From the NCBI GenBank assembly GCA_937981515.1, contig CALJNY010000258.1:1-23530 (forward strand): 23,530 nucleotides of DNA, in the 5' to 3' direction. Positions 1 through 6,871 of the stretch are shown here, piece after piece. The notes below the pieces were generated by a model that saw only the letters and a list, made by a program, of their open reading frames with translations, was not told where the DNA came from and searched no databases. The position numbers were made by a program, and so were the translations under genes. Source of the stretch: an uncultured Collinsella sp. GTDB taxonomy: Bacteria > Actinomycetota > Coriobacteriia > Coriobacteriales > Coriobacteriaceae. How positions within the stretch are numbered: the stretch's first letter is position 1; every line of letters begins with the position of its first letter.

Positions 1-362
1 ACATCGCTGTGCTGGTGCTCGATTGTCGGCACGTCGCCTGCGGAGGCCGGCACCGCCGGGGAAGCAGCGGGAGCCGTGGCGGGCGCCGTCGCGGCAGCGG
101 ATTCCGTCGCGGCGCCTTGCGGTGCCACGATGTCGAGCGCAATCGGTGCAAAGGCGATTTCTTCCAGATAGGCCTCAATAGTCGGCTGATGCTTTTTGAG
201 CTGCGCGATGGCAAAGCGCGAGGGGGCCTCGATCGTGAGCGTATCTTCGGTCAGGCTTATGGCGCGCGATTGCCCCAGCATGTTGATGAGGCGTGCATCT
301 TGGCCGTCGCGCTGACAAAAGGCGATGGCATCCCCCAGGATGATGCTTGCTTCCTCGTCCAC
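1..362 (-). CDS. dnaA: Chromosomal replication initiator DnaA, N-terminal part (runs off the window)
   Basis: The minus strand from a GTG at 360-362 reads about 120 residues beginning VDEEASIILGDAIAFCQ and continues past the left edge. The first ~70 residues have the look of DnaA domain I, including a segment like TLTIEAPSRFAIAQLKKHQPTIEAYL that fits the family's 'l.l..p..f....i...y...i' pattern. An Ala/Pro-rich stretch follows, as expected for the flexible domain II linker. The AAA+ and DNA-binding domains lie outside the window, so the call leans on position: this gene faces away from the rpmH operon, the classic dnaA/rpmH arrangement. A purine-rich GGGAGAG lies just upstream of the GTG. 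Only 15 nt separate it from the gene at 378-1730, so the two are probably one operon. The DnaA call is likely but not proven from the visible part. Confidence 0.75.
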   Translation of the reverse strand, partial: MDEEASIILGDAIAFCQRDGQDARLINMLGQSRAISLTEDTLTIEAPSRFAIAQLKKHQPTIEAYLEEIAFAPIALDIVAPQGAATESAAATAPATAPAASPAVPASAGDVPTIEHQHSD

Positions 363-377
363 TGTCTCTCCCGTTCT

Positions 378-1730
378 TTAGCTCTGAGCTCGCACGCGAG
401 CGGCGCCGAGTTCGGTCAGATGGTATTTCTGGCCATGCTTGATGACCAAGCCGGCCTGCGCCAAGTCATTGAGCGTGCGTGACCAAGTGGGGGCCGAGTT
501 TCCAAACGCCCTCGCCAGATCGGTTGCACCGCACGCTTGATTTTGCGCCAGATAGCCCAGCGCGGCGTTGCCGCGATCGCTTACGAACACGTCCGGTTGT
601 GGCTGCGCATACTGATTTGCTGCATTAGGATACATCATTTGAGCTGCTGGTTGTTGAGAACTCTGCATCGGCGGCATTTGCTGTTGAAAACTTTGAGGCC
701 ACTGTTGGTAAGGCTGTGGAGGCATCTGCTGGGTCCAAGGGTTGTACTGCTGCTGCGGCATCTGCTGGTACGGCTGCTGATATCCCTGCTGGTACTGCTG
801 CGGGAACTGCTGGCCATACCCCAGTGGCGGCATCTGCTGATATGGATATCCCTGTTGGTACGGCTGATAGCCCATTTGCTGGCCACCCGGCGCCCCCGTC
901 GCCTGCTGCATTGCTGCTGCATCCTGATCAGCCAGCGGCATGGCCTCTGGCATGTTTGGCGGCATCGACATAGATGCCGCCTGGGGTTCTTGTGTAGGAG
1001 GCATTCCGGGCTGCTGCATCTGTCCCACGGTGGGCTGCATCTGCTGCGCTGCCATGGGCTGCTGCGCAAAAGCTCCCGGCAGGGGATATGTGGGCTGCTC
1101 CGTCTCGGGCCGCACGGCAGCGCCGCGTCCGCCGGCACGCTCGATTTCCTGCACGCGTTTAGGGTTCAGACTTACCGTAACCACGGTGCCGTTGCCCATG
1201 TTGTCCTCGATGGATACGGCACCGCCGGCGTTTTCCAAATACTCCTGCACCATGGGAAACCCTGCTCCGGTTCCACGGATATAGCGCTTCATCTTGCTGT
1301 TTGCGCTGGTAACGCCAAAGTCGAAAGCACGTTCCTTGTCGTCGATGCCGGGTCCTTGGTCAGCAAAGCGGATGGTGTCTCCGCCGTCCAGAATCGAGAT
1401 GATGGGCTCGGCAAAGTGTGCGTGGATAAAGTTTTCGACAATCTCGCGGATGACCATGAGCGAGATATGGCCACCTTGTTCTTTCATGCACTGGTAGACG
1501 GTGTTGGTCGTCTCTTCCAAATACGTGCGGACATCTTGCGGATCAATGACGATCACCCGCGGTGTCGACAGCATGTCGTCATAGACGGCGATGCGCGCGG
1601 CGTACATGGCTTTTGGCGCCTGCGTGGTCGTCTGCTCGCCTTCCGCACGCTCTTCGCGCACGCCGGTGATGTGCTCGTTGTCGGGTGCCGGGTCTCCGGA
1701 ATCGACCATGGTGTAAAAGTCGTCAGACAT
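378..1730 (-). CDS. GHKL-type ATPase with Q/P/M-rich linker and C-terminal winged-helix domain, upstream of dnaA
   Basis: This 450-residue protein has three parts. Residues ~60-190 carry a histidine-kinase-like ATPase fold: an N box (REIVEN, Asn100), a G1 box (DQGPGI, 124-129) and a G2 box (GTGAGFPMV, 153-161), close to anti-sigma-factor/SpoIIAB-like ATPases. No phosphoacceptor His domain is evident. Residues ~205-378 are strongly enriched in Gln, Pro, Met and Tyr with repeated YQQ/QQMP units, a prion-like low-complexity tract. Residues ~383-447 resemble a MarR-like winged helix (LARAFGNSAPTWSRTLNDLAQAGLVIKHGQKYHLTELG). The ATG at 1728-1730 is preceded by a modest GAGCGG. The gene ends 15 nt before dnaA, so it is likely co-transcribed with it. 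I do not recognise a named family. A sigma/anti-sigma regulator or an ATP-sensing regulator of dnaA or the origin are both inference. Confidence 0.85.
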   Translation of the reverse strand: MSDDFYTMVDSGDPAPDNEHITGVREERAEGEQTTTQAPKAMYAARIAVYDDMLSTPRVIVIDPQDVRTYLEETTNTVYQCMKEQGGHISLMVIREIVENFIHAHFAEPIISILDGGDTIRFADQGPGIDDKERAFDFGVTSANSKMKRYIRGTGAGFPMVQEYLENAGGAVSIEDNMGNGTVVTVSLNPKRVQEIERAGGRGAAVRPETEQPTYPLPGAFAQQPMAAQQMQPTVGQMQQPGMPPTQEPQAASMSMPPNMPEAMPLADQDAAAMQQATGAPGGQQMGYQPYQQGYPYQQMPPLGYGQQFPQQYQQGYQQPYQQMPQQQYNPWTQQMPPQPYQQWPQSFQQQMPPMQSSQQPAAQMMYPNAANQYAQPQPDVFVSDRGNAALGYLAQNQACGATDLARAFGNSAPTWSRTLNDLAQAGLVIKHGQKYHLTELGAARVRAQS

Positions 1731-1800
1731 GCCGCTCGCAATCTTTCAAAAGGTTTCGAACAAATAGTAGCTCACCGTGCAACGTTTCTCATCTTTCGAC

Positions 1801-1880
1801 AACTTTTCAAAACTTGTTGAAAACTTTGGAAAACGGGCGAAAAGTTCTCAACATTGCCAACATGACCTGTTGAAAACTCG
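1801..1880. other. Candidate oriC / DnaA-box-like cluster
   Basis: The 345-bp gap between the dnaA-side operon and rpmH holds four 9-mers that each match TTATCCACA at 7 of 9 positions. They are TGTTGAAAA at 1815-1823 and 1868-1876 (reverse strand TTTTCAACA), TTTGGAAAA at 1825-1833 (reverse TTTTCCAAA) and TTCTCAACA at 1845-1853. A weaker TTTTCAAAA lies at 1804-1812. The stretch is richer in A and T than its surroundings. A dnaA-rpmH gap is a known origin location in bacteria. In many Actinobacteria the origin lies between dnaA and dnaN instead, and that side is outside the window, so this is a candidate only. No perfect TTATCCACA box is present. Confidence 0.45.
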
Positions 1881-1973
1881 ATGAAATATCGTGAAAGGTT
1901 GCCATGAGGCGCAAATTTCGGTTGTGCTTATGGGGGAACCGTGTGAACTGCGCAACCTTTTACCTTTGATTTC

Positions 1974-2003
1974 TTGACATTTGAACATTGATTTCCCTAC
2001 AAT
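1974..2003 (+). promoter_or_regulatory. Sigma-A-type promoter of the rpmH operon
   Basis: A perfect TTGACA at 1974-1979 and a TACAAT at 1998-2003 are separated by 18 bp. They lie about 75 bp upstream of the rpmH start and point towards it. This is the best -35/-10 pair seen in the window and would give a leader of roughly 65 nt. Confidence 0.8.
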
Positions 2004-2029
2004 CTTCAAGCTCACGTGTCTATATCTGC

Positions 2030-2047
2030 GTCCGCGTCCCCGCGGAC
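2030..2047 (+). promoter_or_regulatory. Hairpin in the rpmH 5' leader
   Basis: GTCCGCG at 2030-2036 pairs perfectly with CGCGGAC at 2041-2047 around a TCCC loop. It sits between the predicted transcription start (~2010) and the rpmH Shine-Dalgarno at ~2061. It has no T-tract, so it is not a terminator. A role in mRNA stability or control is inference. Confidence 0.5.
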
Positions 2048-2075
2048 ACTCGAAATGCAGCAGGAGGAACTTAAG

Positions 2076-2210
2076 ATGAAGCGTACGTATCAGCCTAATA
2101 AGCGTAAGCGTGCCAAGACCCATGGCTTCCGTGCCCGTATGGCTACTAAGGGTGGTCGTGCCGTGCTCGCCCGTCGTCGCGCCAAGGGCCGCAAGCGTCT
2201 CACTGTCTAG
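2076..2210 (+). CDS. rpmH: 50S ribosomal protein L34
   Basis: The 44-residue, very basic protein [27 protein letters not shown]... matches L34 over its whole length, including the diagnostic N-terminal KRTYQPN and C-terminal arginine-rich part. It is a structural protein of the large ribosomal subunit. The ATG at 2076 is chosen because of the strong AGGAGG Shine-Dalgarno about 10 nt upstream and because L34 always begins with this segment. The reading frame stays open further 5' but without family similarity. It is the first gene of the rpmH-rnpA-yidD-yidC-khpB operon, behind a strong promoter at 1974-2003. Confidence 0.98.
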   Translation: MKRTYQPNKRKRAKTHGFRARMATKGGRAVLARRRAKGRKRLTV

Positions 2211-2230
2211 CAGCGATACACACATCTCGC

Positions 2231-2569
2231 ATGAAGACTATTAAGTCTCGGCAAGATTTCGAGCATGTGTTCAGTCAGGGGCGTCGTTTCAATCACCCTC
2301 TGATTCGAATGACCATATGTGAATCGGTTGGCGAAGGCGACTCCGGAAGGGTCGCCTTCGTTGGTGCTAAACGGCTCGGTTGTGCTGTCGTGCGCAACCG
2401 TTCTAAGCGTGTGATGCGCGAGGCCGCCCGCAGCTGCGGATTTCCCGTTGCGGGTTATGACATCATCTTGTTCGCAACTCCCAAGACGAGGGTTTCCTCG
2501 CCGCAGGAGATGGACAAGGCGTTGCGTTCGCTTGTGAAACGCGCCGGCGTTGCCGGGGAGGAGCGATGA
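2231..2569 (+). CDS. rnpA: Ribonuclease P protein component
   Basis: This 112-residue basic protein is the C5-type protein subunit of RNase P, which helps the catalytic RNA process the 5' ends of tRNA precursors. The N-terminus (KSRQDFEHVFSQGRRFNHPL) fits the family. The RNR signature appears as VVRNRSKRVMREAAR, with RNRSKR at residues 55-60. The gene follows rpmH by 20 nt and its stop overlaps the yidD start by 4 nt. No convincing Shine-Dalgarno precedes the ATG, so translation may depend on coupling to the highly expressed rpmH just upstream (inference). Confidence 0.96.
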   Translation: MKTIKSRQDFEHVFSQGRRFNHPLIRMTICESVGEGDSGRVAFVGAKRLGCAVVRNRSKRVMREAARSCGFPVAGYDIILFATPKTRVSSPQEMDKALRSLVKRAGVAGEER

Positions 2570-2790
2570 GCAATCACGTTTTGCGACGTGTTGCCATCGC
2601 TCCTATTCGCATATATCAACAGGTTATTTCGCCCTTATTGCCTGACGCCTGCATTTATTACCCAACGTGCTCGCAATACGCCGTCCAGGCGATTGAGAAG
2701 TACGGTGTTTTGAGAGGCTGCTGGCTTGCCGTGAGGCGCATCGCTCGCTGCAATCCCCTGCACGTCGGCGGTTATGACCCTGTGCCCTAG
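2566..2790 (+). CDS. yidD: Membrane protein insertion efficiency factor YidD
   Basis: The 74-residue protein matches the small YidD family: an N-terminal amphipathic segment (IAPIRIYQQVISPLLP), then the conserved cysteine motif YYPTCSQYA, a second conserved Cys in the ARCNPLHVGGYDPVP tail, and the usual family length. YidD sits at the inner face of the membrane and assists YidC-dependent insertion. Its ATG overlaps the rnpA stop in an ATGA-type junction, indicating translational coupling, and yidC follows 29 nt later. This is the textbook gene order. Confidence 0.96.
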   Translation: MSNHVLRRVAIAPIRIYQQVISPLLPDACIYYPTCSQYAVQAIEKYGVLRGCWLAVRRIARCNPLHVGGYDPVP

Positions 2791-2819
2791 CGGGCACTCG
2801 CTATCGGAGGAAAACTTAC

Positions 2820-3590
2820 ATGTGGGATTGGATCGTTAACATCCTTTTCGAGCTGCTCAAGCTCATCCAGACCTTTGCGGTCGACTGGGGCCTGTCCATC
2901 ATCATCCTGGTGGTCATCATCCGTCTGCTGCTGACGCCGCTTATGCTCAAGTCGACCAAGTCGACGGCTCGCATGCAGGTGCTGCAGCCCAAGATGCTCG
3001 AGATTCAGGAGCGCTATGCCGACGATCCTCAGCGCCAGGCCGAGGAGATGCAGAAGTTCTACAGCGAGAACAAGTTCAACCCGATGGCTGGTTGTTTGCC
3101 GCTGTTGATCCAGATGCCTGTCCTGTTCGCCCTGTTTACGTTGCTGCGCAACCTGCCGCAGTACTTTAACGACGGCACGTTCTCGTTCTTCAACATCCTG
3201 CCCGACCTGACCACCACGCCGAGCGCTTCCTTTGCCGATGGCTTTATGGTTGCGCTGCCTGCGCTGGTCTGCCTGATCCTGTTCGCCGTCCTGACCCTGA
3301 TTCCGCAGCTCTATATGTCGCGCAACCAGACCGGCCAGCAGGCTCAGAGCATGCGTATGATGGCTGTTGTCATGACGGTCATGATGCTTTGGATGGGCTG
3401 GAGCCTTCCCGTTGGTGTTCTGCTGTACTACGACGTCTCGTCTGCTTGGCAGGTTATCCAGCAGATTTTTGTGACGCAGAAGGTTATCGAGAAGGCCAAG
3501 GCCGATGAGGAGGAGCGTCTTAAGAACGCGCCGCTGCAGGTTGAGGTCACTCGTCGAGAGAAGAAGCCGCGCCCGCACAAGAAGAAGTAG
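2820..3590 (+). CDS. yidC: Membrane protein insertase YidC (Oxa1 family)
   Basis: The 256-residue protein has the YidC/Oxa1 core. The first hydrophobic helix (~24-40) carries the conserved positively charged residue Arg35 within VVIIRLLLTPL. A charged cytoplasmic helical hairpin follows (~45-85), then a conserved NPMAGCLPLLIQMPVLFALF helix, two further hydrophobic segments and a basic tail ending KKPRPHKKK. It lacks the large periplasmic domain of Gram-negative YidC and shows no obvious lipoprotein signal. It inserts membrane proteins with or without SecYEG, and the basic tail probably contacts ribosomes. The ATG at 2820 has GGAGG 9-10 nt upstream. Confidence 0.97.
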   Translation: MWDWIVNILFELLKLIQTFAVDWGLSIIILVVIIRLLLTPLMLKSTKSTARMQVLQPKMLEIQERYADDPQRQAEEMQKFYSENKFNPMAGCLPLLIQMPVLFALFTLLRNLPQYFNDGTFSFFNILPDLTTTPSASFADGFMVALPALVCLILFAVLTLIPQLYMSRNQTGQQAQSMRMMAVVMTVMMLWMGWSLPVGVLLYYDVSSAWQVIQQIFVTQKVIEKAKADEEERLKNAPLQVEVTRREKKPRPHKKK

Positions 3591-3607
3591 TGGGATATCA
3601 ATCTTAT

Positions 3608-3619
3608 TTAGGTACCTAA
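3608..3619. repeat. 12-bp palindrome TTAGGTACCTAA, copy 1
   Basis: A perfect 12-bp palindrome lies in the 44-nt gap between yidC and khpB, 15 nt before the khpB start. An identical copy lies at 7112-7123, and both copies are followed by C. It could be an operator for a dimeric regulator or a transcript-level element; nothing in the window shows which. Confidence 0.6.
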
Positions 3620-3634
3620 CTTTTGGAGTACGTT

Positions 3635-4204
3635 ATGTCTGAAGAGATCATCGAGGATATGCTTGAGGAGGTTGCCCCGCAGGTCGCGGGCGATTATCCC
3701 GAGATTGCACAGCGCTACAAGGCTGGTGAAGAGCTGACCGATGAGGAGCTCGACACCATTGCCGATGTTGCGATTTCCATCCTGCGTTCCATCCTTTCGC
3801 ACTTCGATGCCGCCAACTCTCCCATCGATGAGTATGAGGGTGACGAGGGTGAGCTGATTTTGGATGTAACGGCTCCCGATCTTGCTGTTCTCATTGGCCG
3901 TCATGGTCGCACCATTGATGCCCTTCAGGTTATGTTCTCTTTGCTGGTGAGCCGCAAGCTTGGCTTTAGGTATCCGGTTGTAGTGGATGTCGAGGGATAC
4001 AAGAGCCGCCGTCAGGACAAGGTTGCCTCCATGGCTCAGTCTGCTGCCGAGCGCGCCATCCGCACTCACAAGAGTGTTTCGCTTCCGCCCATGAATGCCT
4101 ACGAGCGCCGACTGGTTCACATTGCACTTCGCGGCAATGATGCGGTCGATACTCATTCTGAGGGTTCTGACCCTGATCGCCATGTAGTGATTGTTGCTCG
4201 ATAA
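3635..4204 (+). CDS. khpB: KH/R3H-domain RNA-binding protein KhpB (Jag/SpoIIIJ-associated)
   Basis: The 189-residue protein has an acidic N-terminus (~1-75). A KH domain follows with the GxxG loop as IGRHGRTIDAL (GRHG at 88-91), then a C-terminal R3H domain with the R-x3-H signature (Arg158, His162 in ERRLVHIAL) and a tail ending DRHVVIVAR. It lacks the separate Jag_N domain of the longer Firmicutes proteins; an acidic segment stands in its place. KhpB binds RNA, with KhpA in Firmicutes, and affects cell elongation and division genes. The ATG at 3635 is preferred over the in-frame TTG at 3623 because GGAG lies 6 nt before it. It is the last gene of the rpmH operon, followed by a terminator at 4223-4255. 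Confidence 0.93.
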   Translation: MSEEIIEDMLEEVAPQVAGDYPEIAQRYKAGEELTDEELDTIADVAISILRSILSHFDAANSPIDEYEGDEGELILDVTAPDLAVLIGRHGRTIDALQVMFSLLVSRKLGFRYPVVVDVEGYKSRRQDKVASMAQSAAERAIRTHKSVSLPPMNAYERRLVHIALRGNDAVDTHSEGSDPDRHVVIVAR

Positions 4205-4222
4205 TCTACTCGAGCTTATGCT

Positions 4223-4255
4223 AAGGGGACGTGGTTTCCACGTCCCCTTTTTTTG
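4223..4255 (+). terminator. Rho-independent terminator of the rpmH-khpB operon
   Basis: AAGGGGACGTGG at 4223-4234 pairs perfectly with CCACGTCCCCTT at 4238-4249 around a TTT loop, followed by a run of T. It lies 18 nt after the khpB stop. Its T-tract would overlap the longest possible rsmG frame, which argues for a later rsmG start. Confidence 0.93.
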
Positions 4256-4300
4256 TCAAAAGTTCTCGATACACTGATTTTTGTCAGAAAGGAGCTTTCG

Positions 4301-5038
4301 TTGTTAGTACTTACTGATCAGCAGGCTGACGAGATGTTGAGTCGTCTAACTTCCTATTGCAAAGAGTATTCCTTCAGCGTAACTGATGTTGAGCTGAGGA
4401 AATGTATCCAGCATTTGGATTTGGTTCTTGAAACAAATAAGACAACCAATCTCACCCGTATTATTAACGTAGAAGATGCTGCAGTACTTCATATCCTTGA
4501 CTCACTTGTTTTGCTCCCATATATCAATAAGGCTCCTGAGGGAGCTTTGCTCGATATGGGAACAGGTGCGGGCTTCCCTGGTATTCCATTAACCATAACC
4601 ACGCATCGTAAAGCTACTTATATTGACTCTGTTGGCAAGAAGGTTGATGCTGTTAATTCCTTTGTCCATGCTCTTGGATTGAAACGTGCTCATGCGGTTC
4701 ATGATCGTCTTGAAGAATATGCTCGAAGCCATAAGAAGCAGTTCTCTGTTGTAACCGCCCGTGCACTGGCCCCTCTACCGATTCTTGTTGAGTATGCGGC
4801 TCCGTACCTCAAGGATGGAGGGCTATTTGTTATCACCAAGGGCAATCCTTCGGATGAGGAGCTTGCTTCTGGCATGTCAGCTGCAAAGATTTGCGGCTTC
4901 ACTTTGCTTCTGAATGACGCTATCGATTTGCCTGAGGGCCTGGGCCACAGGGAGTTCATTGTTCTTAAGAAGAGTCATCCAGCATCCGTCTCATTGCCTC
5001 GTGCAAATGGCATGGCAAAGAAGAATCCGCTTGCCTAG
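4301..5038 (+). CDS. rsmG: 16S rRNA (guanine-527-N7)-methyltransferase
   Basis: RsmG (GidB) methylates G527 of 16S rRNA with S-adenosylmethionine. The 245-residue protein shows the family's SAM-binding motif LLDMGTGAGFPGIPL (GTGAGFPG at 87-94), an upstream NKTTNLTRI segment (~46-54), VTARALAPLPILVEYAAPYLKDGG and the C-terminal HREFIVLKK. The TTG at 4301 is chosen because AAAGGAG lies 6-12 nt upstream. An earlier in-frame TTG at 4253 falls inside the preceding terminator's T-tract and has no ribosome site. Bases are clearly richer in A/T than in yidC or ddl (21 of 60 G/C by hand count at 4381-4440). The parS sites start 2 nt after its stop. Confidence 0.95.
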   Translation: MLVLTDQQADEMLSRLTSYCKEYSFSVTDVELRKCIQHLDLVLETNKTTNLTRIINVEDAAVLHILDSLVLLPYINKAPEGALLDMGTGAGFPGIPLTITTHRKATYIDSVGKKVDAVNSFVHALGLKRAHAVHDRLEEYARSHKKQFSVVTARALAPLPILVEYAAPYLKDGGLFVITKGNPSDEELASGMSAAKICGFTLLLNDAIDLPEGLGHREFIVLKKSHPASVSLPRANGMAKKNPLA

Positions 5039-5039
5039 A

Positions 5040-5055
5040 TGTTTCGCGTGAAACA
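5040..5055. promoter_or_regulatory. parS: parS site 1
   Basis: TGTTTCGCGTGAAACA differs by one base from the canonical 16-bp parS palindrome TGTTTCACGTGAAACA. It lies immediately after the rsmG stop and in the rsmG-parA gap with two perfect copies. parS is the nucleation site where ParB loads onto DNA. Confidence 0.93.
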
Positions 5056-5078
5056 TAATGGATACTAACAACTTGCGG

Positions 5079-5094
5079 TGTTTCACGTGAAACA
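5079..5094. promoter_or_regulatory. parS: parS site 2
   Basis: A perfect TGTTTCACGTGAAACA palindrome between rsmG and parA, 23 bp after site 1. Confidence 0.97.
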
Positions 5095-5117
5095 TGGCGG
5101 TTGATATCGAATCGGAA

Positions 5118-5133
5118 TGTTTCACGTGAAACA
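5118..5133. promoter_or_regulatory. parS: parS site 3
   Basis: A perfect TGTTTCACGTGAAACA palindrome 23 bp after site 2, so the three sites have a regular 39-bp period. It ends 39 bp before the parA start, so ParB bound here could also repress parAB (inference). Confidence 0.97.
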
Positions 5134-5172
5134 TCCTCCGTTTGACAGCTTTAATACACACCAGGAGGGACC

Positions 5173-5973
5173 GTGGGATTTCGCGACGTTAAGCGTTCTA
5201 AGAGCGCAAAAGACACGCGTATCATTGCAATCATCAATCAAAAAGGCGGCGTCGGTAAGTCAACGACGGCTGTAAACCTTGCAGCAGCACTGGGTGAGCA
5301 GGGTCGTAAGACGCTGATTGTCGATTTTGATCCGCAAGGAAACAGCACTAGCGGATTTGGAATTGAAAAAGAAGACCTTGATCACTGCATCTATGATGCA
5401 TTGTTGAATGATGTGCCGGCAGAATCGCTTGTTCTTGATACAAATTGCAAAAAGGTATTCGTAATTCCGGCTACAATTCAGCTTGCAGGCGCGGAAATTG
5501 AACTCGTAAGCGCAATTGCTCGTGAAACCCGTCTCAAAGATTTGCTTGAGCCGATTCAGGACGAGTTCGATTTTATTTTCATTGACTGTCCCCCTTCGCT
5601 CGGCCTGCTTACTATCAACGCCTTGACCGCAGCAGACAGCGTTTTGATTCCGATCCAGTGCGAGTATTATGCACTCGAGGGCGTAACGAAGCTGCTTGAG
5701 TCAATGAAGATGGTCAAATCGCGTCTGAACAAGGGTTTAGACACCTATGGCGTGCTTATGACCATGTATGACTCACGTACTTCTTTGTCGAATCAGGTTG
5801 TTGAGGAAGTTCAGTCGTACTTTGGTGATAAGGCTTTTAAGACCTTAATTCCTCGTACCGTAAAAATCTCTGAAGCTCCGTCTTTTGGAGAGCCGGTAAT
5901 TACCTATGCGCCTCAAAATAAGGGTGCAAAAGCGTATATGAACCTTGCAAAAGAGGTGATCAAGCGTGCCTAG
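5173..5973 (+). CDS. parA: Chromosome partitioning ATPase ParA (Soj)
   Basis: ParA is a DNA-bound ATPase whose ATP cycle, stimulated by ParB, moves and separates origins. The 266-residue protein has the deviant Walker A KGGVGKST at residues 24-31 with the signature lysine Lys24, a Walker A' region IVDFDPQGNSTSG (Asp51 and Asp53), and a Walker B segment FDFIFIDCPPSLGLLT. The family tail EAPSFGEPVITYAPQNKGAKAY is also present. The GTG at 5173 has a strong AGGAGG 7 nt upstream. It overlaps parB by 8 nt, so the two are translationally coupled. The first ~14 basic residues before the ParA fold are a short extension. The parS sites upstream mark this as the chromosomal system. Confidence 0.97.
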   Translation: MGFRDVKRSKSAKDTRIIAIINQKGGVGKSTTAVNLAAALGEQGRKTLIVDFDPQGNSTSGFGIEKEDLDHCIYDALLNDVPAESLVLDTNCKKVFVIPATIQLAGAEIELVSAIARETRLKDLLEPIQDEFDFIFIDCPPSLGLLTINALTAADSVLIPIQCEYYALEGVTKLLESMKMVKSRLNKGLDTYGVLMTMYDSRTSLSNQVVEEVQSYFGDKAFKTLIPRTVKISEAPSFGEPVITYAPQNKGAKAYMNLAKEVIKRA

Positions 5974-6871
5974 TGCAAAGAAACGTAGCGGATTGGGACG
6001 TGGACTCAATGCTTTGGTCTCAGAGGCCGAGTATGAGACCGGTAGTTCGGCTGCATCGGCTTCAAATGCCGCATCTGAAACAAAACTGCCTATTGAGGAT
6101 ATTGTCCCTAATCCAAATCAACCTCGAATTCACTTTAATGAAACAGAACTTCGCGAGTTGAGCGAGTCAATCCAAGAACATGGCGTTTTGCAACCACTAT
6201 TGGTCCGTAAGCACGGAAATGGCTATGAGATTATTGCCGGTGAGCGTCGTTACCAGGCATCGAAACTCGCTGGCCTTGAAGAATTGCCAGTCATCATTAA
6301 GGAAGTTAATGATGAGGAAATGCTCGCTCTTGCACTTATCGAGAATCTTCAGCGTTCTGATTTGAACCCTGTCGAAGAGGCAAAGGGTTATCGTCAGCTC
6401 ATTGATGCCAGCGGTATGACGCAGGAGGCGTTATCAAAGGCTGTCAGTAAGTCTCGTTCCGCAATTACAAATTCGCTTCGTTTGCTAGATCTTCCCGAAG
6501 TCGTACAGCAGATGATTTTCGAAGGCAAGCTTACTGCAGGTCATGCAAGAGCGATTCTTGCGGTTCCTTATGAAGATGCCAGGATTCGACTTGCTGAGAA
6601 AGTTGTCGCAGAAGGTCTTTCTGTTAGAGCGACAGAAAATCTTGCTCCGTTGTTTTCTGCCGGAGAGACGCCAAGGACTCCGAGACCGGCAACACCTCAG
6701 TCATTCAAAAAGGCCGCTCGAGTACTTCGTCAAGTTTTCAACACGAATGTACGTGTGAAGAGCTCGCGTGGCAAGAACAAAATTGAAATCGAGTTCAAAG
6801 ACGAGGAGGAGCTCTCCCGTATCCTTGGCGAAATGATTCAATTTGGGCAGGAGGATCAGGATGAAGAATAA
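5966..6871 (+). CDS. parB: Chromosome partitioning CTPase/DNA-binding protein ParB (Spo0J)
   Basis: ParB loads at parS, binds CTP and slides as a clamp along origin-proximal DNA. The 301-residue protein begins with the basic ParA-activating segment KKRSGLGRGLNALVSE. A low-complexity linker follows (~22-40), then the ParB/Srx CTP-binding domain with EIIAGERRYQASKLAG (GERR at 92-95) and ENLQRSDLNPVEEAKGY (~126-142). A helix-turn-helix sits at ~150-172 (MTQEALSKAVSKSRSAITNSLRLLDLP), with a C-terminal dimerisation region ending in an acidic tail. The GTG at 5966 lies inside the end of parA. Three parS sites lie upstream of parA. Confidence 0.97.
   Translation: MPSAKKRSGLGRGLNALVSEAEYETGSSAASASNAASETKLPIEDIVPNPNQPRIHFNETELRELSESIQEHGVLQPLLVRKHGNGYEIIAGERRYQASKLAGLEELPVIIKEVNDEEMLALALIENLQRSDLNPVEEAKGYRQLIDASGMTQEALSKAVSKSRSAITNSLRLLDLPEVVQQMIFEGKLTAGHARAILAVPYEDARIRLAEKVVAEGLSVRATENLAPLFSAGETPRTPRPATPQSFKKAARVLRQVFNTNVRVKSSRGKNKIEIEFKDEEELSRILGEMIQFGQEDQDEE

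Noticed and set aside
770..900. Short tandem-looking CAG/CTG-rich repeats as a CRISPR or microsatellite
   Set aside because: They are in-frame Gln/Tyr/Pro codons of the low-complexity linker, with no fixed repeat unit or spacers.
537..1820. 427-codon plus-strand frame opposite the GHKL ATPase gene
   Set aside because: It is rich in Leu/Arg/His from reading the Gln-rich tract in antisense. The minus frame has recognisable ATPase motifs and a wHTH.
4253..4300. Longer rsmG N-terminus starting at TTG 4253
   Set aside because: It begins in the T-tract of the upstream terminator and lacks a ribosome site, whereas AAAGGAG precedes TTG 4301.
5142..5147. TTGACA before parA as a -35 element
   Set aside because: At 16-18 bp downstream lies the Shine-Dalgarno sequence and no -10-like hexamer, so it cannot work as a normal promoter for parA.
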